The position numbers were made by a program, and so were the translations under genes. Positions 1 through 8,635 of a DNA stretch of 64,000 bases are shown here, in pieces; the stretch's first letter is position 1; every line of letters starts with the position of its first letter. This stretch comes from Pontibacter oryzae. GTDB taxonomy: Bacteria; Bacteroidota; Bacteroidia; Cytophagales; Hymenobacteraceae. The notes under the pieces are model-generated. The model saw only the letters and a program-made list of their open reading frames with translations. It was not told the origin of the DNA and did not search any database. The stretch lies in contig NZ_QWGE01000005.1 in assembly GCF_003576375.1 (NCBI RefSeq), positions 124,001 to 188,000 on the forward strand. Reading direction: 5' to 3'.

Positions 1-298
1 GGGGCGCCTGTTTTGCTTTTTTTACAGCCTCCAGGGCAATACCGCGTGCAATAGCCAACCCCCAGGTCAGAAACCTGTTTCTAGTGCAGTCGTAGATGCC
101 AATGCGCGACCAAATGGCCACAAATGTTTCTTGCAGCACTTCTTCGGCTAGATGCTCATCATCAACAATGCGTGTAATAACACCCATCATTACAGGGGCA
201 TAAGCATCATATAGCAAGCCTAGCACTTCCTGTTTCCCTTGTTGTAGGGCCTCTACCAAACTTTGCTCAGTTTCTCCCCGAAGATTAATTCCAGACAT
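1..298 (-). CDS. ECF RNA polymerase sigma factor, N-terminal part (runs off the left edge)
   Basis: Reading leftward from an ATG at 298 gives about 99 residues with the sigma-70 region 2 layout. An N-terminal helix (EALQQGKQEVLGLLYDAY) is followed by the core-binding helix LAEEVLQETFVAIW and the -10-recognition segment around RNRFLTWGLAIARGIA. Region 4 lies outside the window. Such factors pair core RNA polymerase with an envelope-stress regulon, and in this phylum an anti-sigma gene usually follows; that gene would also be off the left edge. The first 20 residues (MSGINLRGETEQSLVEALQ) have no better start. The family call is firm; the regulon is unknown. Confidence 0.85.
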   Translation of the reverse strand, partial: MSGINLRGETEQSLVEALQQGKQEVLGLLYDAYAPVMMGVITRIVDDEHLAEEVLQETFVAIWSRIGIYDCTRNRFLTWGLAIARGIALEAVKKAKQAP

Positions 299-639
299 AC
301 TTTATTCATTTTCCGGGTTAGGCAATATGGGTTTACCCCGCCGGAAAGCTCTTTAAATTTAACTAACTCCTTTATAATAACCTAAACCTTTGGCTTGAGA
401 AAACAGGGAACGTAGAAACGCCCTGTAAATCTTAGTGCGCTCTGACGCTGAATTGCTAACGTAGCCGCTGCCTGAGGGCAATCGGCGTCCGTTAAGTTTC
501 CGGGTAGGCAAGTATGCGCAGCCCCATGCATCCAGGTTTTTTACGCTGTTCAGGAAATGTTTTTATCCATACGCAAAAACAACGAAATGTTATTCATGAA
601 ACGCTAAAGCACCGAATAATAAAAGTCCGGGGATGAGGG
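299..639. other. Intergenic region between the sigma factor and DUF1543 gene
   Basis: This 340-base stretch is the upstream region of the leftward sigma gene and the downstream side of the leftward DUF1543 gene. I see no convincing ORF, RNA or strong hairpin. One AAGTATG motif occurs near 510. A promoter for the sigma gene must lie here, but no clean TAnnTTTG element stands out. Confidence 0.5.
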
Positions 640-1206
640 CTACAACTTATGCAACTGAAAGTAACCCAGGTGCATTTCGTTTTCCTCGGCCATGCTTCCG
701 GCTTCCAGGCGCAGGCTGTACTTTTGCTTGGTGTGCTCAGGCAGGATGTCCTTCACCTGCACCAGGTCGTCCACGTCTACGCCATACTTGTCATCGATGT
801 GCGAGGTGGCGCCCTTAAAGCCGGTATGTTTATAAAAAGCTGTTTGCTTTGCCTGCTTCACGGCATCGGCTTGGGTTTGGGCCACAGCCAGCATTTTGTA
901 ATGAAACTCATCAAACTCACCCGGCTTGTAGCCACCCAGGTTCAGGAAGAAAAGCTTGTCGGCTTCTTCGGCAGGTTCGGGTGCGCCGGTTTTGGGCACA
1001 ACCGTTACGCTATAGCCATCCACTTTGGTCACTTCGCGCCAGGCATCCACATGGATGTCGCCTTTCGCCTCGGGCCAAAACGCTTTGATCTCAGGCACCA
1101 GTTCTTTTACGGTAGTGGCAACGCCGAAGAAAATGTCGTGTTGCTCTGTGTGCCGCCCCTTTGGGGTGCAGCCAAGCATCAGCATAAAAAGTTTAAGGTC
1201 TTGCAT
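640..1206 (-). CDS. DUF1543 domain protein
   Basis: A 188-residue soluble protein of the DUF1543 family, recognised from the N-terminal MLGCTPKGRHTEQHDIFFGVA block and a repeated half with GYKPGEFDEFHYKMLAVA. These proteins are small, cytoplasmic and of unknown biochemical role. The reading frame is open up to 1290, but family alignment starts at the Met at 1206 (MQDLKLFMLMLG). Just upstream on the minus strand is TATACTTG followed by only a few bases before the ATG, so the mRNA may have almost no leader. The gene is divergent from the small ORF at 1331. The family is clear; no function should be assumed. Confidence 0.85.
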   Translation of the reverse strand: MQDLKLFMLMLGCTPKGRHTEQHDIFFGVATTVKELVPEIKAFWPEAKGDIHVDAWREVTKVDGYSVTVVPKTGAPEPAEEADKLFFLNLGGYKPGEFDEFHYKMLAVAQTQADAVKQAKQTAFYKHTGFKGATSHIDDKYGVDVDDLVQVKDILPEHTKQKYSLRLEAGSMAEENEMHLGYFQLHKL

Positions 1207-1330
1207 GCTGCAAGTATACCAACAATCGCCCGGAAACGCGTTAATTTTATACTTCTTATCTTCGCAGGAAAGTATGGCCTGCCTTTGCAAGGAACCGGCC
1301 TTTCAAACTTTCAGCTTTATACTTATAACC

Positions 1331-1762
1331 ATGAGACTCAAAGGAAATATCCAGGATATAAAAACCAGCCGCGACACAAAGAACAAGGATATCGAAGTGT
1401 ATATTGATGTGATAGAGTACATCACGCACAAAAAGGACGGCCGCTTTTACCAGCCCTTCGATTTTGAAGACAAACTGGAAACACCGCTCGTTATTACCGG
1501 CGACTGCCTGGCCCGCACCGATAACAAGCACCTGGAGGAAGGCGAGTATGAATTCTTAGTTTACGATAAAGACGGTGAGGACTATGTTTTGAACGAAAAC
1601 AAGGAGCTGACCATAGAAACCGCCTATGATTTTGATGAAAACCTGACGATCGTAACGTCGGTGTACTATACTGTCACGGTTTCGAACGAGGAGTTTAAGC
1701 ACCTAAAAACTGAAAAAAGCAAAGCCGCCAAAGCAGCGCGCAAGGGCAAAGGCCGACGCTAA
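1331..1762 (+). CDS. Hypothetical acidic protein with basic tail
   Basis: I do not recognise this 143-residue protein. It has no signal peptide or membrane segment, is rich in Asp/Glu and aromatic residues (FDFEDKLETPLVITGD, YDKDGEDYVLNENKE), and ends in a very basic tail (KSKAAKAARKGKGRR) that could touch nucleic acid. I place the start at the ATG at 1331 (MRLKGNIQDIK): the frame extends further upstream, but that stretch overlaps the divergent DUF1543 gene and its promoter. A TATCTTCG sequence about 70 bases upstream could be the -7 element. It converges with the small membrane protein gene after it, with a 10-base gap. Confidence 0.65.
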   Translation: MRLKGNIQDIKTSRDTKNKDIEVYIDVIEYITHKKDGRFYQPFDFEDKLETPLVITGDCLARTDNKHLEEGEYEFLVYDKDGEDYVLNENKELTIETAYDFDENLTIVTSVYYTVTVSNEEFKHLKTEKSKAAKAARKGKGRR

Positions 1763-1772
1763 GCCGTTTGGC

Positions 1773-1973
1773 TTACTTCCCTTTTCGCCCGATGTAAATG
1801 CCGTAGATTGCCAGGCCGGCAGCAGCGGCAAATATCACATACTGCTTTTCTCTCGTCGACAGTCCATTAAAGAAATCTATACCGCCTTTGGCAGGGTCCT
1901 TTAATATTTCGGCCAGATCGTTCGGATTTTGAATCAGGCTTTTGAGCGTTTTGGTGGTCTGGCTGTTTTCCAT
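1773..1973 (-). CDS. Small single-pass membrane protein, unknown
   Basis: A 66-residue protein with a polar N-terminal half (QTTKTLKSLIQNPNDLAEIL) and one C-terminal hydrophobic helix (YVIFAAAAGLAIYGIYI) ending in a positive RKGK tail. That charge pattern suggests a tail-anchored inner-membrane protein with its N-terminus in the cytoplasm. No family is recognised. It converges on the preceding rightward gene. It is probably real because the hydrophobic segment and charge distribution are protein-like, but short ORFs carry risk. Confidence 0.55.
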   Translation of the reverse strand: MENSQTTKTLKSLIQNPNDLAEILKDPAKGGIDFFNGLSTREKQYVIFAAAAGLAIYGIYIGRKGK

Positions 1974-2141
1974 AGGAATGAGGCTGTTAATAGCGATTTA
2001 AGATAGATACGTGGCAAGGCCTTTAAGGATATGCAGCAGCAAGTTTATACTTTGCTGGATAACTATTTTCATGCAACGCATGTTGCTTACCCGGCAGCGC
2101 AACCCTGATGCCGCGCCATTTCATTTTAACTTATACTTCTG

Positions 2142-3701
2142 ATGCAGAGCCTTCACACTAAAGTATACAAAAAGGAATTTACAGATACATTTCCGGGCGA
2201 TGAAAGCGGGGACCTACAACCTCGCCAGACGCCCGGCATGCTCTATAGCAAAGCCATACCCACACCTGTTACCGCACCGAAACTAGTAGCCTGGACTGAT
2301 GAACTCGCCGCTGAGCTTGGTATTCAGAAACCCGAGACGCAGGAGGAAATTGATATACTGGGCGGCAACCACGTTACCGATACCATGTACCCCTACGCAG
2401 CCTGCTATGCCGGCCATCAGTTTGGCAATTGGGCCGGACAACTGGGCGATGGCCGCGCCATTACGCTGGGCGAGTGGGAAAAACCTGACGGCCATACCTG
2501 GGAACTCCAACTAAAAGGTGCAGGCCCTACGCCTTACTCCCGTCGCGCAGATGGGCGTGCCGTGCTCCGCTCTTCGGTGCGCGAGTACCTCATGAGCGAG
2601 GCCATGCATTACCTGGGTGTCCCCACTACCCGCGCGCTTAGCCTTGTTTCTACCGGCGAGCCGGTGCTGCGCGATATGTTCTATAACGGCAATGCCGCCC
2701 ACGAGCCCGGCGCCATCGTTATGCGTACTGCGCCTAGCTTTCTGCGCTTCGGTAACTTTGAGCTGCTGGCCGCCCGCAAGGAAACAGAGAACCTGACCAA
2801 ACTGGTGGACTGGACCATCACGCGCTATTACCCGCACATCCAAGGCGACAATAAAATTCTGACGTGGTATAAAGAGGTTGTGGAACGCACAGCGGAGTTA
2901 ATGGTTGAGTGGATGCGCGTGGGTTTTGTGCATGGCGTAATGAACACCGACAACATGTCTATCCTGGGCCTGACCATTGATTATGGTCCCTACTCTTTCG
3001 TAGATGCCTACGATCTGAGCTTTACACCTAACACCACCGACTTGCCGGGCCGCCGCTACGCGTTTGGTAACCAGCCAACCATTGGCTACTGGAACCTTGG
3101 CTGCCTGGCCAGCGCGCTGCTTCCGCTAGTGCCCAAAGAGCAACTGGTGGAAACCCTGGAAAGCTACAAGCCGATTTACTGGCAGAAATACTATGCCATG
3201 CTCGGCAGAAAATTAGGCTTAGACCAGGTGCGCAAAGATGATATTCCACTGCTGAACAAGGTAGAGGAAACGCTGGCAAGTATACAACCAGACATGACAA
3301 TCTTTTATCAGTTGCTGATAGAGCTGCCGCTGTTTGTAGCCACAGCCGATGAGGTAGCGGCGCATTTTGCAGACAGCCTGTATACTTCACTAACAGCAGA
3401 CCAAAAGCAGGCGCTTTATACCATGATCGTTTCATACTTGGAGCGCCTCAACACGAACACCATCACTCGGCAGGCATCGCAGCAGTTGATGCGGGAGGCA
3501 AACCCGCTTTTTATACTTCGGAACTACTTACTGCATCAGGCCATTGAACAACTGGAGCAAACCGGGGATGATACGCTATTCCAAAAACTGCAAGCGGCAA
3601 TAAAACAGCCATATGCTGATGTGTACCCAGAGTTTTACGCCAAACGCCCCGACTGGGCCAACGAAAAAGCAGGTTGCTCTATGCTCTCATGCAGTTCTTA
3701 G
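2142..3701 (+). CDS. selO: Protein adenylyltransferase SelO/YdiU family
   Basis: A 519-residue pseudokinase-fold enzyme of the SelO (UPF0061) family, whose members transfer AMP to protein Ser/Thr/Tyr residues and protect against oxidative stress. Visible signatures are YAGHQFGNWAGQLGDGRA near residue 88, the ATP-binding ELQLKGAGPTPYSRRADGRA block, and HGVMNTDNMSILGLTIDYGP in the catalytic region. The length matches family members. The C-terminus reads GCSMLSCSS: Cys517 is the third residue from the end, the place where eukaryotic SelO carries selenocysteine, and Cys512 may be its redox partner. The gene stands alone and ends at a strong hairpin terminator. Confidence 0.95.
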   Translation: MQSLHTKVYKKEFTDTFPGDESGDLQPRQTPGMLYSKAIPTPVTAPKLVAWTDELAAELGIQKPETQEEIDILGGNHVTDTMYPYAACYAGHQFGNWAGQLGDGRAITLGEWEKPDGHTWELQLKGAGPTPYSRRADGRAVLRSSVREYLMSEAMHYLGVPTTRALSLVSTGEPVLRDMFYNGNAAHEPGAIVMRTAPSFLRFGNFELLAARKETENLTKLVDWTITRYYPHIQGDNKILTWYKEVVERTAELMVEWMRVGFVHGVMNTDNMSILGLTIDYGPYSFVDAYDLSFTPNTTDLPGRRYAFGNQPTIGYWNLGCLASALLPLVPKEQLVETLESYKPIYWQKYYAMLGRKLGLDQVRKDDIPLLNKVEETLASIQPDMTIFYQLLIELPLFVATADEVAAHFADSLYTSLTADQKQALYTMIVSYLERLNTNTITRQASQQLMREANPLFILRNYLLHQAIEQLEQTGDDTLFQKLQAAIKQPYADVYPEFYAKRPDWANEKAGCSMLSCSS

Positions 3702-3730
3702 TTGCGTAAATATTCATTTCAACTAAAAGC

Positions 3731-3770
3731 ATAAAAAACGCTGCCTAAGAGTCTAGGCAGCGTTTTTTAT
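3731..3770. terminator. Bidirectional rho-independent terminator after selO
   Basis: A perfect 17-bp stem (ATAAAAAACGCTGCCTA and its complement) with a 6-base loop AGAGTC. A-rich and T-rich ends allow termination on either strand. Confidence 0.9.
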
Positions 3771-3864
3771 GCCAGGCAAGGAAAAATCTAATGCCAATTC
3801 ATAACACAGGATAAACAATAGTTTTAAATAACGTATAAAGCATTAGAAACCAACCTTTTGCATT

Positions 3865-4254
3865 ATGAAAAATTTACTCACTTCCTTATGTGTTGCTATT
3901 CTGACAATGCTAGTTGCACAAACTAGTTCTGCCCAGGTGGCAAGTCAGCAAGTACCAACCACGCGCGTGCAACAAGACCAGCGCAATCTTTACCTGACTG
4001 ACTCACTTGTTAAGGTTAGGGAAGCCAGAACCAAAGAAACCAAGCGGACGCTAAATGAAGCGAAAGCCGAACTAGATGCCGCCAAGAAGAAGTATGACGA
4101 GGCAAAAAATGCCCACAAGCAAGCCACCAAGGCAGCCTCAGAAGCTAAACGATCCCAGAAAATGGAGCAAAAAGCCCAGAAAGCCCGACAAAAAGCCGAA
4201 GACCAGGCCTCCAAAGCGAAAAGCGCCGCTATTAAATCTGGCGAAGACGAGTAA
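3865..4254 (+). CDS. Secreted Ala/Lys-rich coiled-coil protein
   Basis: A 129-residue protein with a clear signal peptide (MKNLLTSLCVAILTMLVA, cleavage near SSAQV), so it should be periplasmic. Residues about 45-125 form one uninterrupted highly charged helix of Ala, Lys, Glu and Gln (EAKAELDAAKKKYDEAKN), a typical coiled coil. No enzymatic domain is present. A near -7 sequence (CCTTTTG) lies four bases before the ATG, so the transcript may be nearly leaderless. It ends in a very long hairpin shared with the convergent VWA gene. The function is unknown; a structural or spacer role is only a guess. Confidence 0.7.
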   Translation: MKNLLTSLCVAILTMLVAQTSSAQVASQQVPTTRVQQDQRNLYLTDSLVKVREARTKETKRTLNEAKAELDAAKKKYDEAKNAHKQATKAASEAKRSQKMEQKAQKARQKAEDQASKAKSAAIKSGEDE

Positions 4255-4260
4255 TTTCAC

Positions 4261-4324
4261 TAACTCAACCAAAGCATAAAGCCAACTGCCGTATTGCAGT
4301 TGGCTTTATGCTTTGGTTGAGTTA
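4261..4324. terminator. Long bidirectional terminator hairpin
   Basis: A perfect 29-bp inverted repeat (4261-4289 against 4296-4324) with the six-base loop CGTATT, lying between convergent genes. It is unusually long for an intrinsic terminator and serves both strands. Confidence 0.9.
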
Positions 4325-4335
4325 TACTTACATAG

Positions 4336-6186
4336 TTAGCGCTTCTCGCTAAGCAGCGATCTGGATTTTACCAACCTGATAAACTCTGCCCGGTAACCTT
4401 CGGTGTCTTTCCCCTGAGCGCCCTGGGCCAGCTCCAGCACCTGCGCATAGCTGGCGTCGCCTTTAAACTCCGACTCGCGGAGCAGCATACCAAACGAAGC
4501 TACCGCCGCTGCAAACCTGAAGTTATCCGATGTATTCTTTTTGAAGGAGCCTGCTAAAACAGTGCTGGAGATCAGTTTGCTTTCGGTGCCCTGTGGCTCT
4601 TTGTAGCGCAGCTTTAGTGTAAGTATCTCGTTGGAGGCGGTGGCTTTCTTGCTCAGTTCGGATTGCTGGTACTTCAGATCATCCATAGTGCCCGTGCTGT
4701 TGCTTTTGGCGCTGGCAGGCACAATTTCGTAGAGTGCGGTTACAGTATGGCCCGCACCCAGCTCACCGGCATCTTTCTTATCGTCGTTAAAGTCTTCGCT
4801 TTGTAGGGTGCGGTTCTCGTAGCCTATCAGGCGGTAGGCTTTCACGTGGGCAGGGTTAAACTCCAACTGCAGTTTCACATCTTTGGCAATGGTAAACAGC
4901 GTGCCACCAAACTCATTGATAAACACTTTTTTGGCTTCCAGTATATTGTCGATGTACGCGTAATTGCCGTTGCCCTTATCGGCCAGCTGCTCCATGCGCG
5001 AGTCTTTCAGGTTGCCTGTTCCGAACCCCAGCACGGTCAGGGCAATGCCTGTTTCGCGTTTTTCCTCGATGAGCCGGGTCATTTCGCCGTCGCTGCTCAC
5101 GCCTACGTTAAAGTCGCCGTCGGTGCCAAGTATAACCCGGTTGTTGCCCCCTTTCGCAAAGCTTTCCTCGGCTATTTTATAGGCCAGTTTTATACCTTCG
5201 CCCCCGGCCGTGGAGCCTCCTGCCTGCAACTGATCCAGGGCCTGCAGTATTTTCTCTTTCTGGTTGCCAGGTGTTGGCGGTAGCACCAGTCCTGCGGCCC
5301 CGGCATACACCACCAGCGCCACTTTATCCTGGGGGCGTAGCTCGTTTACCAGCAGACGCATGCCAGCTTTCAGCAGGGGCAGCTTGTCCGGCATCGACAT
5401 GGAGCCCGATACATCAAGCAGAAAGACAAGGTTGGCCGGTGGCAGTTTATCCGTGGGGATGTCTTTGCCCTGCAAACCGATGTGCAGCAGTTGGTTTTCC
5501 TTGTTCCAGGGGCAGGCAGCGAGCTCGGTGTATACTTCAAAAGGCGCCGCACCGCTTGGCTGCGGGTAGTCATAGGTAAAGTAATTCAGCATCTCCTCGA
5601 TGCGCACGGCATCCACGGGCGGTTTTTGGCCCTGGTTCAGGAAACGGCGCACGTTGCTGTACGAGGCTCTGTCCACATCAATAGAAAACGTTGAGAGAGG
5701 CGATTTTTTGGCATTCTGAAACGTGCTTTCCTTTAGGTAGGCATAGTTCTCGGTGTTGTGCGGCAACTGCTCGTAGCTCACGTAACTCATGCTACTAGCC
5801 GGCGGCGCTGAGGCAACTCCCCGTATCATCACACTGTTCCTTTGTTTGCTCAGGCCAGTTACCACTACTTCCTGCAAAGCACGCGTGTCAGGTTTTAGGC
5901 TGATGTTGATGGTGCGTTTTTTACCTACTTTCACTTCTTCGGTTTGGTAGCCGATAAACCTGAAAACAAGTATGGCTTGCTCGTCGGGCACGGTCAGGCT
6001 ATACTTTCCGTCCTTATCGGTAAGTGTGCCGGTCTGGCTGTTTTTTTGCTGCACGATCACGCCGGGCAAAGGCGCTCCGTTCTGGCTATCGGTTACGGTG
6101 CCGCTAACGGTTAGCACGGCCTGGGCATGTGCGTGCAGGCCAAACATCAATAGGGCGAGCAACAGCGGGTAGATTGTGTTTTTCAT
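4336..6186 (-). CDS. VWA-domain protein with carboxypeptidase-regulatory-like N-terminus
   Basis: A 616-residue envelope protein. A signal peptide (residues 1-21, cleavage after HAQA) precedes a CarboxypepD_reg-like beta-sandwich (about 25-98), then EVVVTG and IRGVASAPPA. The YfbK-type von Willebrand region follows, with N-terminal domain ENYAYLKESTFQNAKKSP. The VWA fold has an intact MIDAS motif DVSGSMS (258-264) and ends in the family's C-terminal domain. MIDAS proteins bind divalent metal and usually mediate protein contacts. It is divergent from an ECF sigma/anti-sigma pair, and the anti-sigma protein carries the same CarboxypepD-EVVVTG and IRGV segments, which suggests joint regulation or a shared partner. 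The substrate is unknown. Confidence 0.9.
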   Translation of the reverse strand: MKNTIYPLLLALLMFGLHAHAQAVLTVSGTVTDSQNGAPLPGVIVQQKNSQTGTLTDKDGKYSLTVPDEQAILVFRFIGYQTEEVKVGKKRTINISLKPDTRALQEVVVTGLSKQRNSVMIRGVASAPPASSMSYVSYEQLPHNTENYAYLKESTFQNAKKSPLSTFSIDVDRASYSNVRRFLNQGQKPPVDAVRIEEMLNYFTYDYPQPSGAAPFEVYTELAACPWNKENQLLHIGLQGKDIPTDKLPPANLVFLLDVSGSMSMPDKLPLLKAGMRLLVNELRPQDKVALVVYAGAAGLVLPPTPGNQKEKILQALDQLQAGGSTAGGEGIKLAYKIAEESFAKGGNNRVILGTDGDFNVGVSSDGEMTRLIEEKRETGIALTVLGFGTGNLKDSRMEQLADKGNGNYAYIDNILEAKKVFINEFGGTLFTIAKDVKLQLEFNPAHVKAYRLIGYENRTLQSEDFNDDKKDAGELGAGHTVTALYEIVPASAKSNSTGTMDDLKYQQSELSKKATASNEILTLKLRYKEPQGTESKLISSTVLAGSFKKNTSDNFRFAAAVASFGMLLRESEFKGDASYAQVLELAQGAQGKDTEGYRAEFIRLVKSRSLLSEKR

Positions 6187-6274
6187 GGCTTTTAGCGTTT
6201 GTTTCCTATAGGATGCAGCCGCATGGTAAATTCCATAAGCCTCTCTGAAAAAAAATTACTTTCTTTAGGATACC

Positions 6275-6886
6275 ATGCTGCAAATGCTCCCCTTTTTCAT
6301 GAAGTTGTTTACCAACAGTGCGCCACCGCCGCCTGATGCGGAGCTGCTGCGCCTGTACCGCGAGACCGGGGAGCTGGCGCATCTAGCTGAGTTGTTTCAG
6401 CGGCACTCGGAAATGGTGTTCCTAGTTTGCAGGAAATACCTTCGGGATGAGGAAGAAAGCAAGGATGCCACCATGCAGCTGTTTGAGCACCTTACAAAAG
6501 CGCTGCTGCAACACGATGTGGCTAACTTTAAGGGCTGGCTTTATACCGCCACAAAAAACCACTGCCTGATGCAGCTGCGGGCGCAAAAGGGCCAGGCAGC
6601 CACTTTAAACCTCGACGAAAACTGGCCACCGCTTATGGAAAACCACGAGCCGCTGCATCTTACAGAGGCAGAGCAGACCGAAGCGGCAGAACAGCTTTTG
6701 CGTGAGGCCCTGCAAGCCTTGCCAGCAGAGCAAAACACCTGTGTAGAGTTATTTTACCTGCAGCAGAAAAGCTACCGGGAGATAACCGACCTGACGGGCT
6801 ACGAACTCAGCAAAGTGAAAAGCTATATCCAAAACGGAAAGCGCAACCTTAAAATTTACATGGAGAAGCACCATGCACCACGATAA
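6275..6886 (+). CDS. ECF RNA polymerase sigma factor
   Basis: A sigma-70 family protein of about 203 residues with region 2 (LAELFQRHSEMVFLVCRKYL through DATMQLFEHL and FKGWLYTATKNHCL) and region 4 (LPAEQNTCVELFYLQQKSYREITDLTGYELSKVKSYIQNGKRNL), the helix-turn-helix that reads the -33 element. An internal Met at 6299 is an alternative start. The stop overlaps the start of the next gene by 14 bases, so sigma and putative anti-sigma are translationally coupled. It likely directs expression of its own operon and of the divergent VWA gene (inference). Confidence 0.9.
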   Translation: MLQMLPFFMKLFTNSAPPPPDAELLRLYRETGELAHLAELFQRHSEMVFLVCRKYLRDEEESKDATMQLFEHLTKALLQHDVANFKGWLYTATKNHCLMQLRAQKGQAATLNLDENWPPLMENHEPLHLTEAEQTEAAEQLLREALQALPAEQNTCVELFYLQQKSYREITDLTGYELSKVKSYIQNGKRNLKIYMEKHHAPR

Positions 6887-8195
6887 GCAGATCATACTTT
6901 GGCCCGAAGGCGAGCACCCTTCGCTGGAAATGCTGCGGCAGTACCAGCAAGGCAGCCTGCCCGTAACTCTGCAGCACCCGCTAGAGCGGCATGTGCTGGG
7001 TTGCGCACTGTGTGCCGATGTGCTGGAAGGTATGGAGCTTTCTGATGAGCGACGCACCAGAGCCACTGTGGCCTTGATCAAGCAACGCATCCGTGCCAAA
7101 CTGGAGCCAGGCCAGCGAAAGGCGGTACCGTACTGGCAGGTGGCTGCGGCCATACTTGTGCTGGTTTGCTCAGCCGTGCTGGTGCTATACTACAACCTGC
7201 CAAAAGAGCAGCCACAGCCAGCACTTGCCAAAACAGAAACGCAGCAGGAAAGTATAAACCCACGCTATGCCCCACTTCCGCCACCGGCCAGACCAGAAAA
7301 GCAGGAAGCGGCAGCGGAAAGTATAGCAGCCGCCTTACCGCCTAAAAAAGCTGCTCCGGCAAAACGTTTGAATGAGCCTAAACCTCAGGAAAGCATAGCT
7401 CCGGCAAGCAAGGAAAAGGAAACGATAGCTTTAGAACAAGCCGATGGGAATTACCTGGCAGATATAAGCGAAGCGGTGAAAAGCCAAACCAATGCAGATA
7501 GCATTCCACGGGCAAGTATAGCGGCTACCAGCAGACAAGCATCAAAATCAATAGCCGAGAGTAGCGCCTTCCGGGAGAATAAAAGCGCCATTACAATTCG
7601 TGGGGTAAGCAGTTTGCCGGCTACAAACCAAAAGCAGGTAACTGGCAGAGTAGTATCTCCTGAAGGCGAACCGTTGCCGGGCGTGGTGGTGATGTTAAAA
7701 GATAAGTCCGCAGCGGCCATCACAGGGCCCGACGGCATCTATCGCCTTCCTGTACCTGCCGATACCAGCCAGACCCTTCGCTTCAGCTTTATCGGCTACT
7801 ACACCAAAGAGCTGCCGCTTGCTAAAAACGAAACACAGGCAAACGTAGTGCTGGCACAGGATACGAATGCCTTAAGCGAAGTAGTAGTGACCGGATACGG
7901 CCACGAAAAAACGAAAGAGCATGAACAAGCACAGCCTGTCATCGGGTGGCGAAAGTATAAAAAATACCTGCAAGTCAATCAGCGCCCCGTGCCGGAGGCG
8001 GGCAAGGTAAAAGTCAATTTCACGATAACTGCAGATGGCACGCTTCAGGATCTCCGCATCACCAAAAGCCTCTGCCCTGCTTGCGATGCCGAAGCCCTGC
8101 GCCTGGTGCAGGAAGGCCCGGCATGGCAGGCCGCCACTAAAAACGGGCTGCCTGTAAGCAGTTCTGTAAAAGTTTCTGTACGGTTTAGAAAGTAA
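6873..8195 (+). CDS. Anti-sigma-like membrane protein fused to CarboxypepD_reg and TonB C-terminal domains
   Basis: A 440-residue modular protein. Residues 40-47 read HVLGCALC, the HxxxCxxC pattern of zinc-binding anti-sigma domains. A single transmembrane helix spans about 87-107 (VPYWQVAAAILVLVCSAVLV). The periplasmic part has a low-complexity Ala/Pro/Lys linker, an IRGVSSLPATN segment, a CarboxypepD_reg-like sandwich ending EVVVTGYG, and a TonB-type C-terminal domain (VNFTITADGTLQDLRITKS) with a CPAC pair. The architecture joins cytoplasmic sigma control to a periplasmic TonB-like sensor or energy-transfer head. Overlap with the sigma gene supports its role as that factor's regulator; this is inference from layout. 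Confidence 0.85.
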   Translation: MHHDKQIILWPEGEHPSLEMLRQYQQGSLPVTLQHPLERHVLGCALCADVLEGMELSDERRTRATVALIKQRIRAKLEPGQRKAVPYWQVAAAILVLVCSAVLVLYYNLPKEQPQPALAKTETQQESINPRYAPLPPPARPEKQEAAAESIAAALPPKKAAPAKRLNEPKPQESIAPASKEKETIALEQADGNYLADISEAVKSQTNADSIPRASIAATSRQASKSIAESSAFRENKSAITIRGVSSLPATNQKQVTGRVVSPEGEPLPGVVVMLKDKSAAAITGPDGIYRLPVPADTSQTLRFSFIGYYTKELPLAKNETQANVVLAQDTNALSEVVVTGYGHEKTKEHEQAQPVIGWRKYKKYLQVNQRPVPEAGKVKVNFTITADGTLQDLRITKSLCPACDAEALRLVQEGPAWQAATKNGLPVSSSVKVSVRFRK

Positions 8196-8216
8196 GTATA
8201 AGTTCAGCCAAACCCG

Positions 8217-8633
8217 TTATCCCGCAAAGATCTCCTCGTCGTTTTTAAAAGCTTTAAACTCCAGCGGGTTGCCACTCATATCCAGGAAAAACATGGTGAG
8301 TTGCTCCCCGGTTTTGCCGGCGTAGCGGGTATAGGGTTTTACAACAAATTCAATCTCGTGTTGGGTAAGGCGTTCCTGAAGGTTGATAAACTCTTCATAC
8401 TTCAGGATGCAGCCGAAATGAGGCACAGGCACGCGTATACCATCTACCTGGCCACAGTAATCGAGGGGTGGGATATGTTCGCTTACGTGCGCAGAAAGTT
8501 GGTTGCCGAAGAAATCAAAGTCGATCCAGTGCTCGGTGCTACGACCCTCGGCGCAGCCTAAGATATCAACATAAAATCTGCGTGTGGAGGCAATATCCTT
8601 TACTTTAAAAGCATAATGAAACGCATTGCTCAT
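8217..8633 (-). CDS. VOC family (glyoxalase/dioxygenase superfamily) protein
   Basis: A 138-residue single-module vicinal-oxygen-chelate protein. It opens with FHYAFKVKDIASTRRFYVDILGC, the hallmark first beta-alpha-beta unit, followed by RSTEHWIDFDFFGNQLSAH and the closing FFLDMSGNPLEFKAF with the metal-ligand Glu. It resembles the predicted extradiol-dioxygenase-like branch (COG3565). The gene begins 2 bases after the preceding reductase stop, so both are one transcription unit. The substrate cannot be read from the sequence. Confidence 0.9.
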   Translation of the reverse strand: MSNAFHYAFKVKDIASTRRFYVDILGCAEGRSTEHWIDFDFFGNQLSAHVSEHIPPLDYCGQVDGIRVPVPHFGCILKYEEFINLQERLTQHEIEFVVKPYTRYAGKTGEQLTMFFLDMSGNPLEFKAFKNDEEIFAG

Positions 8634-8635
8634 AC

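Noticed and set aside
649-1407. 252-residue rightward ORF opposite the DUF1543 gene
   Set aside because: It is antisense to a recognised family, has odd composition and no start signals.
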